Below the pieces are notes generated by a model that was not told the DNA's origin, ran no database searches, and was given only the letters and a program-made list of their open reading frames with translations. Shown here one piece after another: positions 14,494 to 29,400 of a stretch of 64,000 nt of DNA (position 1 is the stretch's first letter; each line of letters starts with the position of its first letter). The position numbers and the translations under genes are program-made. This stretch comes from Pegea sp. RAD2-039 (taxonomy: Eukaryota > Chordata > Thaliacea > Salpida > Salpidae): contig JAQGEQ010000020.1 of NCBI GenBank assembly GCA_034620365.1, forward strand, positions 248,001-312,000, read 5' to 3'.

Positions 14494-17400
14494 ATGTATT
14501 TGCGTGTGTTGTTGCTTGGAGTTGTATTTCTTTGTACAAATCACATCGGAGCTCAAAAACTGTTTTCTCAAGATATTGAAGGTTTGTAAAATCGTTTATT
14601 ATTTTAATTTGATGAAAATCTCGATTAGTTCCTATCTTGAACCAGCTTTATATCATTCTTTATTCTTGTAAGTGATCTTAAATCACTTTGAAGATAAGAC
14701 ATCAAGCTGGCTGTGAAGATGAAAGGAGTTGTCATAAAAATTCCAATAATGTTTTTACCCTTCAAGTAAGCTTCAAGTGTAGATCAAATAGAAGACACAA
14801 ATTTAGTTTTAATTAAAGATCAGTGTTTGTCATAAGATCACAACAAGCCAGAAGTGATTCCTTAAGTTAGCTACTTACAAATTTACAAGAATCCAAAGTA
14901 TTTAACGGTTTAAAGATTCAAAGGCATTTTCAAATATGTCTTTTTTTTGTCACACAAAATTTTTAAAACAAATTAGTTTTTGACTTTCTATTAAAGTGAA
15001 ATTTTTTTACAGAATCAGAAAATCTTTTGAGAAATAATGAAAAATACCTAACTGTACGAAATATTCTGTTGTGTATGATTGATGGCTGTGTATTTATAGC
15101 TATTATACTGTAAAACGTTGAAAACTTGATAGTAAATTATCCTTTTACTTTCAAAGACTTTAAAAAATGTTTTTGAATTCGGCTTATTTATATATAAATT
15201 TCAACTTTGATAATTCTTCACCAAAAACCACAGCAAAGAAAGGATTAAATAGATAACCACCAAATTAAGTTCCGATTTACATCATAACATTACTTAAAAC
15301 AAGTATCTAAACCAGGTAAAGATAGGTTAAAAGTCTAATTATTTGATTTTGAAATATAATTTCCGCTGTTGCTTTAATAGCTATTCCGAAAAATGATTAA
15401 TTATTTTAATTACAATTTTAATTTAAGTGAAAAATATCAAATGAATTGAAAAGAACAATTAACAAAGAATCAATCAAAATCAAAAGCTTCATTTTCAAAC
15501 TAAAGTGCTGAGGATGTAAAATATTGAAGTAATCGAAAAGTTAAAAGTACTCTCCAAGCTTAAACCATAAGTCTCTTTATAACCTTTCCATTCTTTTGTT
15601 AGTATTTCCACTTTAGGGGTATACTACGCAATAAAAGCAATTTTGACTTTATAAAGTATGTACAGGAGTATTATGAACATCCTTTTTAAGAATTTACTGA
15701 AGAATCATCCTTGCCTGTCTAGGTTATCTAAAAGATAACAATTGAACGCCACCTAGCGAATTATGGTGTTCAAACAAAACTATAGATGTAAATTTCCTCT
15801 TTAATGTCTAGTCAAAGTCAAATTGTTCGTGTTCAACTATTAGGTTTCCGCTCAACACAACTCAGTTATATGTAGCATTTCCATAACACATTTGAAGTCT
15901 AAAGTGTCTTCAGGATTAAGACCATCCTGTTCGCTATTATTTTGGTTTTTTATTTGTCAAAGAAACTGCCAAATACAAAAACCACAGTATTATCGTTGAA
16001 GCTATTAAAACATTTCTTGAATAACTTGTATATGATGTGAAAACATTCAATTAATAATTAAATTATTGGTATTTGTAAAATTATTTAATCTAATTGCAAT
16101 ATTTATGCAAGCTTTTTGTAATTCAATTAAATCTAAACCTATTCGCAAAAGCTTTCTTAGTGTTTGAACTATTTGATGGAATTAATTTAGTGTCTTTTAA
16201 TGCTATCAATACTGAAAACAGTTTTAAGCTTTTTGATTTATTGCTTAATTGATGCTGTAACTAATTGTATTTAACAACACCAAATTTAAACTAATTTCAA
16301 AAGGCCGCCACATCAAAAAATACCTTATCTGCTGACAGCTTAATTTTAAATAAATAATCTCATCAGATAGAAGATTGTCAGAATTCATTCTTTGATGAAA
16401 AGTGCAAATCATGAAAATATCTTTCAAATAGATTAATAGAAACTTAACAAGTTACAACAAGATGATAAAATGGTTTCAACCTCAACTTGTACAGTTTTGC
16501 ATGTCTGTTATGAAACGTTATTTAGAAGAAGTCATGATTTCTTCTTGTTGTATTTATCAGATAACCAGCATCTTTATTTATGTATTTAATCTTATTTTGT
16601 AATTTTATTGCTTAAACAAATTCATAAATCTAAATATTATTCATTTTAAAACTTTTATCTAAGAACTTCACTTCTAAACATTCAATTGAGTTTACTTTTG
16701 AATTTATAAAAAATAAGAATATATTTGAAAATCCAATAATCCAGTTGACACTTTGGTAGCCCGCACATCGCTTGATAAAAGCTATGTAAAGAACTTAAGA
16801 AATTTGAAGTCAAGTTACTATAAAACTTCAGTAGTGTTAAAAGTTGAATAAAAACAACTTATGTTAGGAAGACTCCGTGTAAGACGGTGAACCTCTCACC
16901 TTAGAACTTATGAAGAGAATTACATTTGTATTAACACGTATCCATCAAACTATTACAGCGCTTTACATCAACCTTTAAACCCATGTATTCTTATCTAAAC
17001 GCATTTTTATGAAAAAGTTTTAACAAATTACTGAAGTTTTCTCATTGCGTATGACTAACTTAACTTTTCTTACTACTAAAAGCTTTTTTTACAAATAACT
17101 TTCTTCATTACGTTATGATATTCGTCTATACATCTAACTTAAAGCTTAGCAGTAAATATATTACTCAATCAACAAGTACTTTAGGCGAATCTACATTTGC
17201 CTGACAAAATAGCTTGTCTGTAAACTTATCACATCATTTTTACAGACTGCTTTCAAGATCTAGATGTGATGATAATTTTAGATGGTTCTAGCTCTGTTAC
17301 TCATGCAAACTTCGAACTTGTAAAAACTTGGGTAAAAAGTCTAGCTGTTGGTCTTCATATTGATCATGGTCATGTTCAAATTGGCGTGGTAAGTTTATCT

Positions 17401-20400
17401 TGTTTAAGTACAACACTTAGTTAAGATTCTATCTTGTTCTTCAAACTTCTATGTAAAATTTAAACTATTTTGTTACTTTTTATAGAATTAATGATTGAAA
17501 ACTGTTTTATAGAAATTGTAATCTTAAGGACATTGGTGGTTTTTAAAATAGTTTAAAGCAAATTATTAGAGCTGAGTTATTCTAGAGTCGGCTACGACAA
17601 CATTTATAAGCCAAAAGGCACACTGAAAGCTGTTTATCACTTGATGCACAAAAGTTATCTCACAAAAAATGATAAATATTTTTGTTAAGATTTTTCAAAT
17701 ATATGGTTAAAGATAAATCTTTCATATATAATTTCAAAAATGCTGCTGGTGTATAAAATCTTTTAACTGAAGTCCCAAACCAAAATATCTCATCAAAAGT
17801 TTTTGAAGTATATAATTTGACATAAATCAAAAAATTATGTGGCTTATTGCAGGTTCAATATTCAAGTTTTTATGACAAACGGCCTTTGAATCGTCAACGA
17901 TACATCAAAACTGAAATTGAGCTTGGAGAGTTTAGTAACGATCTTGATTTTAACGTTGCATTGGATGCAATTGAGGTAAGCTTCATTTCTAGCAAGATTC
18001 TAGGTTATATGTTGCCCTAGGCAAACTGAATTAGTCTGTTTGCGCACAAAACTTCTAGACACGAAAATTATGTTTGTGTTTAAATCGAATTTGCACTTGA
18101 AAAAAAAACGAGCTCAATATAATAGCGTCTTCACTATCTTCGCGAAGATTACTGAATATAGTTTATCTTTCAAATGTTTCTGAAGAACTCTATATGATGA
18201 TAAAGTAAACTTTACAATCTAGAGTTTTACATCCTTGATTATTACATTCAATCTATCCTTAATATTCTTAAAAAGTTCTCAAAACTTTAATAAAATACTG
18301 ATTTAAAAACACTAAAAAGTAGTGAAATAAAATAATAATAAAAATATTAAAAGAAGATTTATGTGTGTTGAAAGAATTTAACAAAACAAGCGCACAACAA
18401 TTAATAAAACTGAAATCAATTTTTTGAAGAGATTAATTTCTTAACTTTAACTGCATTCTGTTAATTTCTAAATTCTATTTTCTCAATAGATTAAAAGAGT
18501 TACAAGAACATTTTTTTAAGAACTAATCAAGTAAATATTTTAATGCTTACTTTGAAGTTAATCAGTCATCAATGTTTGTCAATCTTTATTAAAGTCTTTA
18601 AGATGCATTAAAACGAAAGAAAATTTAAAGTATTTAGACGCTTTTATTTGCTACTATAAAGAAATTTACAACAGGCAGTAAAAAATACTTTCAATCAATT
18701 TTTGTAGTTTTATAATACTTATTTTCTTTTAGAATGATCATTACTTAAATACCTCAAATATTTAAGTTTCTTTAATGTTAATCAACCTTTGATGTTTCTT
18801 CTTATAATCTGGTATATAAACAGAATTTTTAATTTATTTGGTACAAAATAATCACCTGTTTATCCTTAAGCAACAAAAATAATTGGATTAGTGATAATCA
18901 ACTTTGTTTACTTCCTGTAATAACCAGCATCAAACTACAAACGTATTTTAACTTGTTCGGTGGCCAGAGAGGTATTTGAAAATGCAATTTTGGTCTGTTT
19001 CATCTTAATGAAATATTAAACCATATTTTTATATCATTGAACATATTTAAAGTATTTTTGAAAAGTAAAAAATGATTTAGTGGAGATAAACAAAGGTCTT
19101 TGTAGATTTCATTTAAAGAAATAGACACTTATGTTAACTATAAGCTCGACTTGAATAGCTACTTATCTATACTGTCGCAGATTCACTTGAATAGTTTAAA
19201 AAACTTTTCCTCCAAAAATTATTATTGTTTTTTATTTGAAATTACAAACACAAATATTTCAAGTTTCTGAGTGAAAGAAAAATTATAGAACTCAATTTAT
19301 TTCAGATAGACGTTTTGGAAAACCTTTTTTTGTTTATACTTCATAACAATTAACTTTTTCTCTTTCTATTTGTTTATTTTCTTACTGGTAATGACATATT
19401 TAATCGATTGTCAAAATATGACTATTTGCAGTACCAAAATGGGAAGAAAACATATACTGCAAAAGCAATAGAGAAAACCGTTCAGTTTGATTTCTATGGT
19501 GGAAATAACAGATATCCTGAAGCCAGAAGAACCATCGTTCTTTTAACAGATGGAAAAGCTAGAGACAGCGAGTGAGTGGGATTAGAGTTTGAATAAACTT
19601 TAATTAATCCTTTGTCTACTTTACTATAAAAGTGAATTTAACTTTGAAATGAAAAGATTTTGTTTTTTTCAGTGATCTCTACCGAGTGATTGAACTTGCC
19701 CACGACGCTGGAGCTTATATCATTCCTATTGGAGTAGGTGATTTCAATCATGACGAATTGGTACTTTTAGCTCACAATCACACTACAAGAGTTTTTGAAG
19801 TTGAAAACTTTGATGACCTCAGTACAATTGTCAGTGATGTCCACTACCGGTTGAGAATAGGTTTGTTGTTGGTTTGGACGTAAATCTTGCATCTCTAAAT
19901 CTTTTTTGACCCGTAAATTTTTGAGATGATCAAAAAGTCGTTTTAGTTCAGATATTTGTTGAAGAAGAAATAGAAAGCTACTATCGTGTCATTTAGAACT
20001 ATTTGAACATCAAAAGAACCAAACTAATTTATCCTATAAATCTTTAAATAAACTCACAAAGCCAATAACATATTTTCTTGTAGTTTAGCGCCTTAACTTA
20101 AATGAAACATCCATTAAAGAATTTTTGTAAACATTTTTATATTTCAAGAAAATATCTAATGATGTACAAATCATATTCAAAGTTACTAAATCTGTAAAAT
20201 ATTTACATTTATCTCAACATAATCTCTTATTAAAGAGTCTTAAGGACATTTAATCCTTTCAATCGGAAGTTCTTATATCATAGCCATAAATTTTTCTTTC
20301 TATTTGACGTTTCAATGTGTCATCAATTTCAGCTTGCTACTGTGACTTAAGAGGCAGCGTTGATGAGGATTGTGACCCATGTACTTCACAGTGTAAGTGT

Positions 20401-23400
20401 CGACCAAGTGTAGGAGGTTTAAACTGTGATGAATGCTTAGATGGCTTCTTTGGCTTCAACGGCCCCAATGGTTGTGAAAGTAAGTTCATTTAAAATTTGT
20501 GTAAATAAGAAAATAAGAAAAAGTGAAAAAACAAATGTTTTTAATAATTTATTTAACTTATTTGTGTTGTGAGTTTACTTTAATTGACTCTTCAAAATTG
20601 AAGTCTTTAAAAGTTGAGCTCAACAAAAATTTCAAGCTAAGTCATTTGAGATTTTTGTTCATTAGTTTTTGCTTCGTGAGAATAAATTGTTTTTGCAAGC
20701 TTCACTTAAATGCCTTAAATTTTAGTTCAAATATTCACCACAAAAGAATTAATTGAAAGATGAATAGATTGTGGTGCGGTTAAAACAGTGAAAAAACTTT
20801 TAGTATGAAATTGAAAGTTGCAAATTCACAAGATGCTTGACAAATACAGAAGATCTAAGCTATTTTCCAGCAGTAGTATATCTAGAAAACTAATAACTGA
20901 TATACCTTCTTTATTTTTTAGTTTATAATGAGTAACAACAGAAATATCCATTATATATAATAAACATTTTAATGGTCTTAGAAGTTAAAGTTTCCTAAAT
21001 GAAAATAAAAATAACTATTTACAAATTTACAAATAAAACTTTTTAGATTTATTAAATAAATTGTCGACATGATTTAATCATTTCTTACTACTTGAATTAT
21101 ACATTGCAAAAGTGGTAGACATCACTATGAGAAGACATTTAAGATTGAGCAAACAAAAGTTGTTTTGTTTGTTACAAAAACTTACCGGACTACAAAGAAG
21201 TGTTACAGTTCTACATTTCAGTTTCTATTTTATCGTGGCTTATACAAAAATTCAAGGCTTTTATTGAAAATGAAAACATTCTGATAAAAAGAAAACTTTT
21301 TCAGGCAAAATAATTTAATTTTAAAGGAATTATTTACAGTAATAATGTTGACGATGTTAAGATTACACTTTCTCCAAATTTCTTTGCAGAATCTACTATC
21401 TTATATAAAAGTAAGTTTTAGCAACTCATGATACTAAGCTGGAGATGAAAGTTTATAATGAATAAAATATTGATTGTTTGTGGTTAGTAGAAAATTTATT
21501 TCAGATTAAACTTTAAACTAATTAAACATTCTTCAATCAAAATTTTTGAATATCACCTAAATAAGTTTTTAGTTGTATGAAATCAGTTTAGTACAAACTC
21601 AATCGTATTTGAAGAAAATGATTTTATTAACGTGATTGAATTTATTACAATTAATGAAAGATAAGAAATCTATTTTAAGAGGTCTTCATAGCAACATGCA
21701 AGATTAAAACAGAGTTGAAATTTTGGTTGCAAGTGGCCAATAAAAGCTTGATCATTAGGACTTGTGTGTGGTATAAGAAATAATCTCTGCCAAGAAACTA
21801 TTAGAATGAAAATTATAGTTGCTATAAATCCCAGTAATTATATTGTTTACACTTTAAGGGTAGTTGGTTCGATACCAGACCAATTTCAAACTACAGTTAG
21901 CAATTTAACTAAATCATTTGTAGCGTCATATACTTTGATTAAACAAATAAAATGTTTATTGATCTGTTACCAGCAGAATAAAGGCAGTATTCAAAGAAAA
22001 TGTTGAGATACAGCTAAGCCTTGTTCAAATTAAATTATTTTAACTATCAAAGCTTTTTCAAGTTTCTCACTTGCCAAAATCTCTTGTCGGCTTAGAAGGA
22101 TGATGAAAAATGATTAATTGATCAGATGCGTTTACAACCGATCTAATTATAAAGTTCAGAGAAAGTAGGAATGAATTTCTGCAAAAATGTTAATTAAACA
22201 TTTCATATTTTAAAATATTGTTTAGTTTGTCTACAACTAGTAAATATAAGTTTTGTATGAAATAGATGATTTGAATTTACACACAAAATTTGTTCATTAC
22301 ATACTTAACGCTATTTCAAGAGGTATCATTTCACTATTAGTTAAAAGCATTTAGTTTTAATGTTACCTTTTAACAATTAGATCGACATTTTCACAATATT
22401 TCATAAAACCAGCTTAGATCAAGCTAAAATTGCATTTTATAATTTCTAACAATTATAAATCTTATGTAAAAATTGAAGGTCCAATAAAAATGTCACCAAA
22501 AATACTTCGACTATATTGAGCTAAAACTTGAGGTTACTTGTACTTCTGTTAGGAACCTTTATTAATTAAAATCTAATAAGGTTTTTGAACGTTTATATGA
22601 ATGATAAATACTTTAATTAAGTAACTCTTTTTAAGATTTATTAAATTTAAACATTAACTTTTTCTCATGACTTTTATGCTTGATCGAAAATAATGAAAGA
22701 CTTTTTTAGTGGTTTTTGATCGATTTATATAAGATTAATCTAGAAAGAAGATTAATTCAAGAAGGTAAATTTATGTTTGTATAGCATCAGAATGTGTTTT
22801 AGGGCAGTTTTTTGCACGTTTATAGTTTAAAGTTGTAGTCTAAGTAACCATATAATGTCATTTAGATGATTTTTGTGTCACAGCAATTAATACAACCAAC
22901 TATATATTCTATTTTATTTTTTTTTTAATAAAAATCTTGTTAATATGAAATTTAGACAAGTATATTAGTAGTTTGAAAAGGTTAACTTTATTTTACAAAT
23001 TGAGCTTTTAAATCTTATAGTGTTTATAGTCTGCCCGACTCCGTTGAACATGTTTTGTATAATTTTGTCTGATCGATGAGAATTTTCTTAATTTTCTTAA
23101 ATTTATTCATTAAAATCTTGTTGAAAAACCTTAAATGTTGCCAAAAATTATATTCTAAAAGTTTACAGTATATAAAAATGAATACAAATTTTAAAGGTAA
23201 TATTGAATGTGGATAAAATAACCCATTTAATATTCATCAATGGTTTACCACCACAGAAATACTTTAAAGAACTTTTTCAATTATCTTACAGACATATAAT
23301 TTAATTTCAAGTTCTTTTAAGAAACCAAAAACAAAAATCAAGCATTAGTTCAATAAACTGTAAACCACATTCATTTGTATTTTGTCGTTTTATATTAGAA

Positions 23401-26400
23401 CAGAAATTGTCATTATATTAAGACGATATCAGCATATTTAGTGGTTTAAAACATTTTAATAAGAACTTAAAGTTTCTTGAAAAGATTTTTTGTGGCTAAC
23501 AATTTATAAATGCTAATGATGATGCTTTTGTAAATGTAATAAGATATTTAACTAAATTTGCCTATAATGTGAATTACTTTGAAAACTCTTAAAATATATG
23601 ATACAATGAAAGCATTCACATTGTACGTATATTATCATTTCATTCAGACTTATTAAGCTTATCAATTAACTAAAAATTGATAAAAAACTTTGTAATAAAA
23701 CCTAGTAGTCACCTTACTACAATGCAATCGATTCGAATAACGATTCAATGACAGAAAACCGATAAAAACTACTTTTAATGTAAAGCAGTGGTTAATATTT
23801 TAATAGACAGTTAAGTAATGTAAACAAACTGTAATCCATACATTGTGAGCGAGTAGAGTTCTGTATACTTCAATATTGATCCACACTCATTGTTTAGTGA
23901 GCTCGACTAAAAATAATTTAATCTACCTTAATGCAGTGCAGAGTTGCTTATTAAATTACTTGTTGCTTCGTTGACGCTTTCCGATAATAGCTTTGAGAAT
24001 TGTTAGCAAAATAAGCAAGTCAATTGAATTTGAGTGCTTAACGTGTGGACGTTGCTATAAATGAAGATTGTAAAACAAAGTACAGCTGATTGTGATTTGT
24101 TTATTTATTCATAAAGTTTAGATTCAGTACATGCTTACTTTTGCTATAAGAATGTTAAGTAAGAAGCTTTGCTTCAAATTTCTGAAAAAATTTCTGAGTA
24201 ATGACTTTAAAATCATTCATGCTTTGTTTACTTCTCAAGTAATTAGGTAGATAATGTTCTAGCTTTTATTTTTAATACTTTAAAAATCTATATTTTTTCT
24301 TTTGAAAATAGCTGTCAAAATTAAAAGAAATTAAGTTTCTAAGTAAGGTGGTTTTTTTAAACTCGTTAAAATGAATTTTAACTAAACTGACAAATCGTTT
24401 TGAATATTATCAATTTAAAAGCCTATTTTTGGTAATTTCGACAAAAAAGTTTTTCTTTTATTTGATTTTAGTATTATTTTTGCATTTTATGTCTCGCATT
24501 CTTCTGACTTTTTTAAAGTTTCAAATTAAACTATAAAATTTTTAAATAACTTATAAAATTGAAAATCACAAAGTTTTTTATAATTATTAAAAACTTTTTC
24601 TTTAAATTTATTCTTGATAATCCAGAAAAATTATCTTTATAAAAACTTAATTAATTCTTTTTAAAAAAAGACTAGAAATTTAAAGAAGTCTAAAACTAAA
24701 ACTGCTTTTTCTTACGTTCCAGTTTTTCTAGATTTATTGATAACTGATATAGACAGTATAGTCCTCTGTAGATAAAATTCAATTAGTTCACCCTAAAAGC
24801 AAAACGAACTTCTTAAAGAAATTCTTACTTCAGAGCAAATCAAAGCATGACAATAATCAAATTGCATGGAACAGATCAATTGAACGATCAATTAATTTCA
24901 AATTGGTTTTGATTTGTGATTAAAAGATAGGAAGATATTTGAAAGATTGATTGATTTGAGATCTCGGTAGAGACATTGAGCTCTCGATAAAGCTTGACAT
25001 GGATTTACATGAAATTAAACTAAACAAACAAAAAAGAATTTTTAACCAAATCATCTTTACCATGACTTGGTGATTAGAGTTAAAAACATATTAGCTTAGT
25101 GCTACAGATAGATGGTTGCAGAAATTATTCAGTAACAGAAAAAAAAGTTGCAAAAAAGCAGTTTTTAGTGTTTCAAAATTTTCACAAGAAATTTATTACT
25201 AAGCTCAGAAGTTTGTTTGATTTTGGTGTTTATTCTTAAAATGTTTGAACTAATATCTTATCACACTTTTTATCAGTGTTTTGGCACTAATAACTGCATG
25301 AAAATCTACATCATCTCTTCAACTTTTAGCACACAACTTTTTTTCAGGCTGCGAATGTGATCTAAGAGGTATGGAGCCGGACACAGTATGCGATAAGGAG
25401 ACGGGACAATGCCAATGTCGTGAAGGAGTTACAGGATTGAGTTGTACAAGGTGTGAGGCCGGATATTACTCATTTCCCGAATGTATTGAATGCGAGTGTA
25501 ATGGTTTCGCGTGGGAATGCAATAATAATGGGATTTGCTTGAATTGTTCTGATGGTCGAATTGGAGATCACTGCGAAAGGTTTGTGCAAAAATTCAAACT
25601 TTATTACTTCAAAATATTAATAGCAACATAAATTGAATTTTCAAGCCTGTTTGAATTCATTTATTTGGTTTATTATCCAGTTTTATATTAAAAGCAAACC
25701 AATTATTTGTTTTCTTACAATCAACTGGAGGTCACTTGTTAACTGATGCTGCTTCCTTATTAACATTTTCAGTATAAATATTATTATAAATATTCTGACT
25801 CTCTTTTGTTACTGAGACTTGATGAATGATGAAGTTCTACGAGCTCATCTGATTTAAATGTCAATATTTTTATACACAGCAGCGAGTAATAATAGAGTTC
25901 TTCAGTTGGTTTATACTAAATCAAAAATACTTATTTTTGAAAATTATTATTTTGGAAGTTCACACTTTCAATACTTCATATAGAATTCAGTTTATTTTTA
26001 TTTAGGGTTTCAGTTTATTTTTTTCATGATTTTGAACTTTATTTTTAAAAGAAATTATTCAAAAATTCCACTCTTTTATTCAACATAATGAGTTATTTGC
26101 GTAGTCTTATAAGAGAGCTTATTCTTTTTCTCTGTCTTTTGTACATCTTTCTTACCTCAAGTTTACTTTGATCTTATATTCAACTAAAGGTTAGCAGGCA
26201 ATGAGTTTTTTTTTCAAATAGTTTACCTTCTTTAATCTTTGTAATTAGATAATAGCTTTTATAACTGGATAAAAACCAAACTTATTGCAAAAATTGACAA
26301 AACTTTAAATCTTGTCATAGATTTTGCTGGTACAGAATTTCTCGAAACCGATCTTCAAAGTGATTTACAGAACACTTTATACTAAGAAATTAATTCAAAA

Positions 26401-29400
26401 CTGCGTCTTGAAAAACAACAACAAATTTGTAATTTAATATAAAATTTCTATAAAAATTTATTTAGTGTTTTTATCTGCTTTTTAATCTATAAGTTTATTT
26501 TATACGTCAAAATTAAAAGATGTTAAACAGACCAGCAGATTAAATTTGATGATACTATAAGCTACTACAGTCTGTATACAGAATAAAATACAGTATCTGA
26601 TAAAAAGCATGCTTTTGGTATGAACCTCAAAATTGTCGTTTGCAAAGCTGCACAAAAGTCACAGAAAAATGTCGATAGACTAAAATGAATTGGTGCTTAA
26701 ACTCAAATCAAATCTTTTCAATGATTTGTTCACTTTTCTAATGTCTTTAGTAGCATATACTGTAGTAGACACTACAAATTTATTAACAAAACATTTTATT
26801 GAAGATTTTTGTTAAAAGTTAGTCTGATTTTTATATAAAACTTGTTCTTTATACAAACATCAGGTATTTTTTCTTAAAAATCTATCTAGCAATTGTTGAA
26901 GTTAATTAATTTTGTATATACAAATTATTCTATAAAATAAAAACAAAAAACTAGAATTAAAGCTTTATAGAAATATTTGTAAAATTAAACGATGTTTATT
27001 TTGAAAAAATGTAAATTATCAATCTTTTATTAAATCACTTCAGCACCCTCAATTGTCATTTATAAATTCATGTTTTCAAAAATTCTTATTTCTGTAATTA
27101 CCAACATTAGACGTTAATACCTTGGTTAGTCTCAACTCTCCAACACTCTTAAACTAAAGATTCTTACATGTAAAATCATTAACATATTAGAAAGATTAAC
27201 TACTTGGCACTGCTAACATTTTTGTGGGCATTTAATACAATCAATTCATACTGAATTACAAGATAGACAAACAATTTAAGTTATAAGCACCCACATGCTT
27301 ACTTTAATCGCTTTATTTTATAAGCTGCTGAAGTAATCATTTTTCCTGAATACTCACAGATATATATTTTTTATTGTATTTCCTTAATATTTTGGTTTAA
27401 TTATGTCATGAAAGTTAATCTTTTAGCTTCTTCTGTTTAAAGTGTTTTTACGTCATGACTTTTTCAGCGTAATTTTGTGACTGCGGAAAGCTTGTTTCAA
27501 ATACAGTTTATGAAATTTATACACAACTACGTTTGTTTGTTGATACATATATAGATTGTTTGTATGTTAGAAACTGTAGAAATAAACAATTGACTTGAAA
27601 CTATTTCGTAAAGTTTATATTTTAAGACGTTTGGAATGTTTGCAGCTTTTTATGCCTCATTAATTTCTAAACAACGATCTATGAAGGTTTTAAAAGCAAT
27701 TCAAACAAGATCTGACTTTTTCAGGTGTGGGCCAGGCACTTACTGGATGCCTAGGCTAGAATTATGTGAACCGTGCCCATGTAATGGATTTATCGATGAT
27801 ACTGATCTAGATTCCTGTGATCCTGTCACAGGAGAATGTTTGAAATGCCTTGATAATAGATCTGGGAAGTACTGCGAGCGATGTGCTAAGTTTTATTTCA
27901 ACTCTACACTAGGAGATTGTACATGTGAGACGTTTTCTGCTGTTCTTCTGCGTTAGGACAGCTGATTAATCATTTACTGTTAAAATTGTCAAAATAACTT
28001 AATACTTTGAGAAAACTAACTTAAACTTTCAATAGTTAAGCACAATTAGATGATTCAAAACTTAAGTGTTGAAAACTAACTAGAATAGTTTTTAAAGAAT
28101 TAAAAAATATCATTTTATCTTCATAGTAATAATATAAAAGTATTTTTGTAATCCGTCTATATTGAATCTCACAGCAGATAAGATAGAATATATTTCCTTA
28201 TTTTGAGGCGCTTTATTTGAAACTATTAAAGCATCTTTGAGATTGAACGTTAATAAAAACACTTTCTTTCATATAATTCTTATAAACTTTATAAGTAACT
28301 CAACAATTTTATTGAACTTTTATACTTTTAATCTACTAAATTTTATTTAGATCATCAAGCTAGATAAATTAGATAACTTTTAGTGAAGCTTTTTTGAGCT
28401 TTACTTTGCGTGAAACAGATTGTATCTTCAAACCATATAACTGATTTTGTTTCTAACAAGTAATTTTATTAACTATAATTGAACCCTGAGAAATTTCATT
28501 TATTGATTTGCTTCTATTATATCAGATTCGCAGATCCCTATAGAGTTGAATTAAGTCTTGTAAATCGAGTTCTTCGAGTAATTTGTTAATATGTTTTTTT
28601 AGTGTGTGATTGTGATGCTGAAGGTACAGCAGAAGGAGAATGTAACTTCTTTGGTATGTGCGAATGTAATCAAGATACTGGATCATGTAAATGTGCTCCT
28701 AACGTAATCGGTGACAAATGTGAATCTTGTGCACCTGGTTACACAAGCTTAGAGGCTGGGGTTGGTTGTGTAGCTTGTCATTGCGATGAAGTCGGAACCT
28801 CCGAACAATCCCTATGTGATCCAGTTAGTCGAATATCTTCATCTATTTCAACTTATTTTCTATTTAGGTGTTTACTCTGAAACTTGTTTTTTTAGATAAC
28901 TGGTGATTGTAAATGCAGTAAAAACCACATGGGAAGACACTGCCGTGAATGTAAAAGAGGCTTTAGTAGAAGTGATTTGCAATCTGAATGTTTAGGTAAG
29001 ACTCTATCTTTGCTGTATAGAAATTATGTAATTATCACAAAACTTTATTTTTGCATTCCAAAATATTTCTGGCTGTTTTAAAAAGTTGTTTTCATTTTTA
29101 AATTTATGATAAAAACTGTTGCGGTGTAAATTGACACTCTAGTTTTTTTTGTTTTAAATTTATGTCAAATGGTCTAAACATTGGTAAAGATTAAATATAA
29201 GATTAGAAATTTATATATTTCGTGTGTGAAAGTTAAACCACAAGAATTCCTGTAACTTTTCTTGATATTTATGCCTACATTTTATAGATTTAATTAAAGT
29301 TAATCAATGTTACGCGTTATTAACTTTGTACATCAAAACCGTTCCCAATTTTCTAATCTCTTTAACTTGTTATTGGTATGAGGAAAAATTGTTGAAAAAA

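Noticed and set aside
21860-21880. tRNA gene suggested by GGTTCGATACC
   Set aside because: Only a B-box-like match; no A box, no anticodon arm and no acceptor pairing could be drawn around it.
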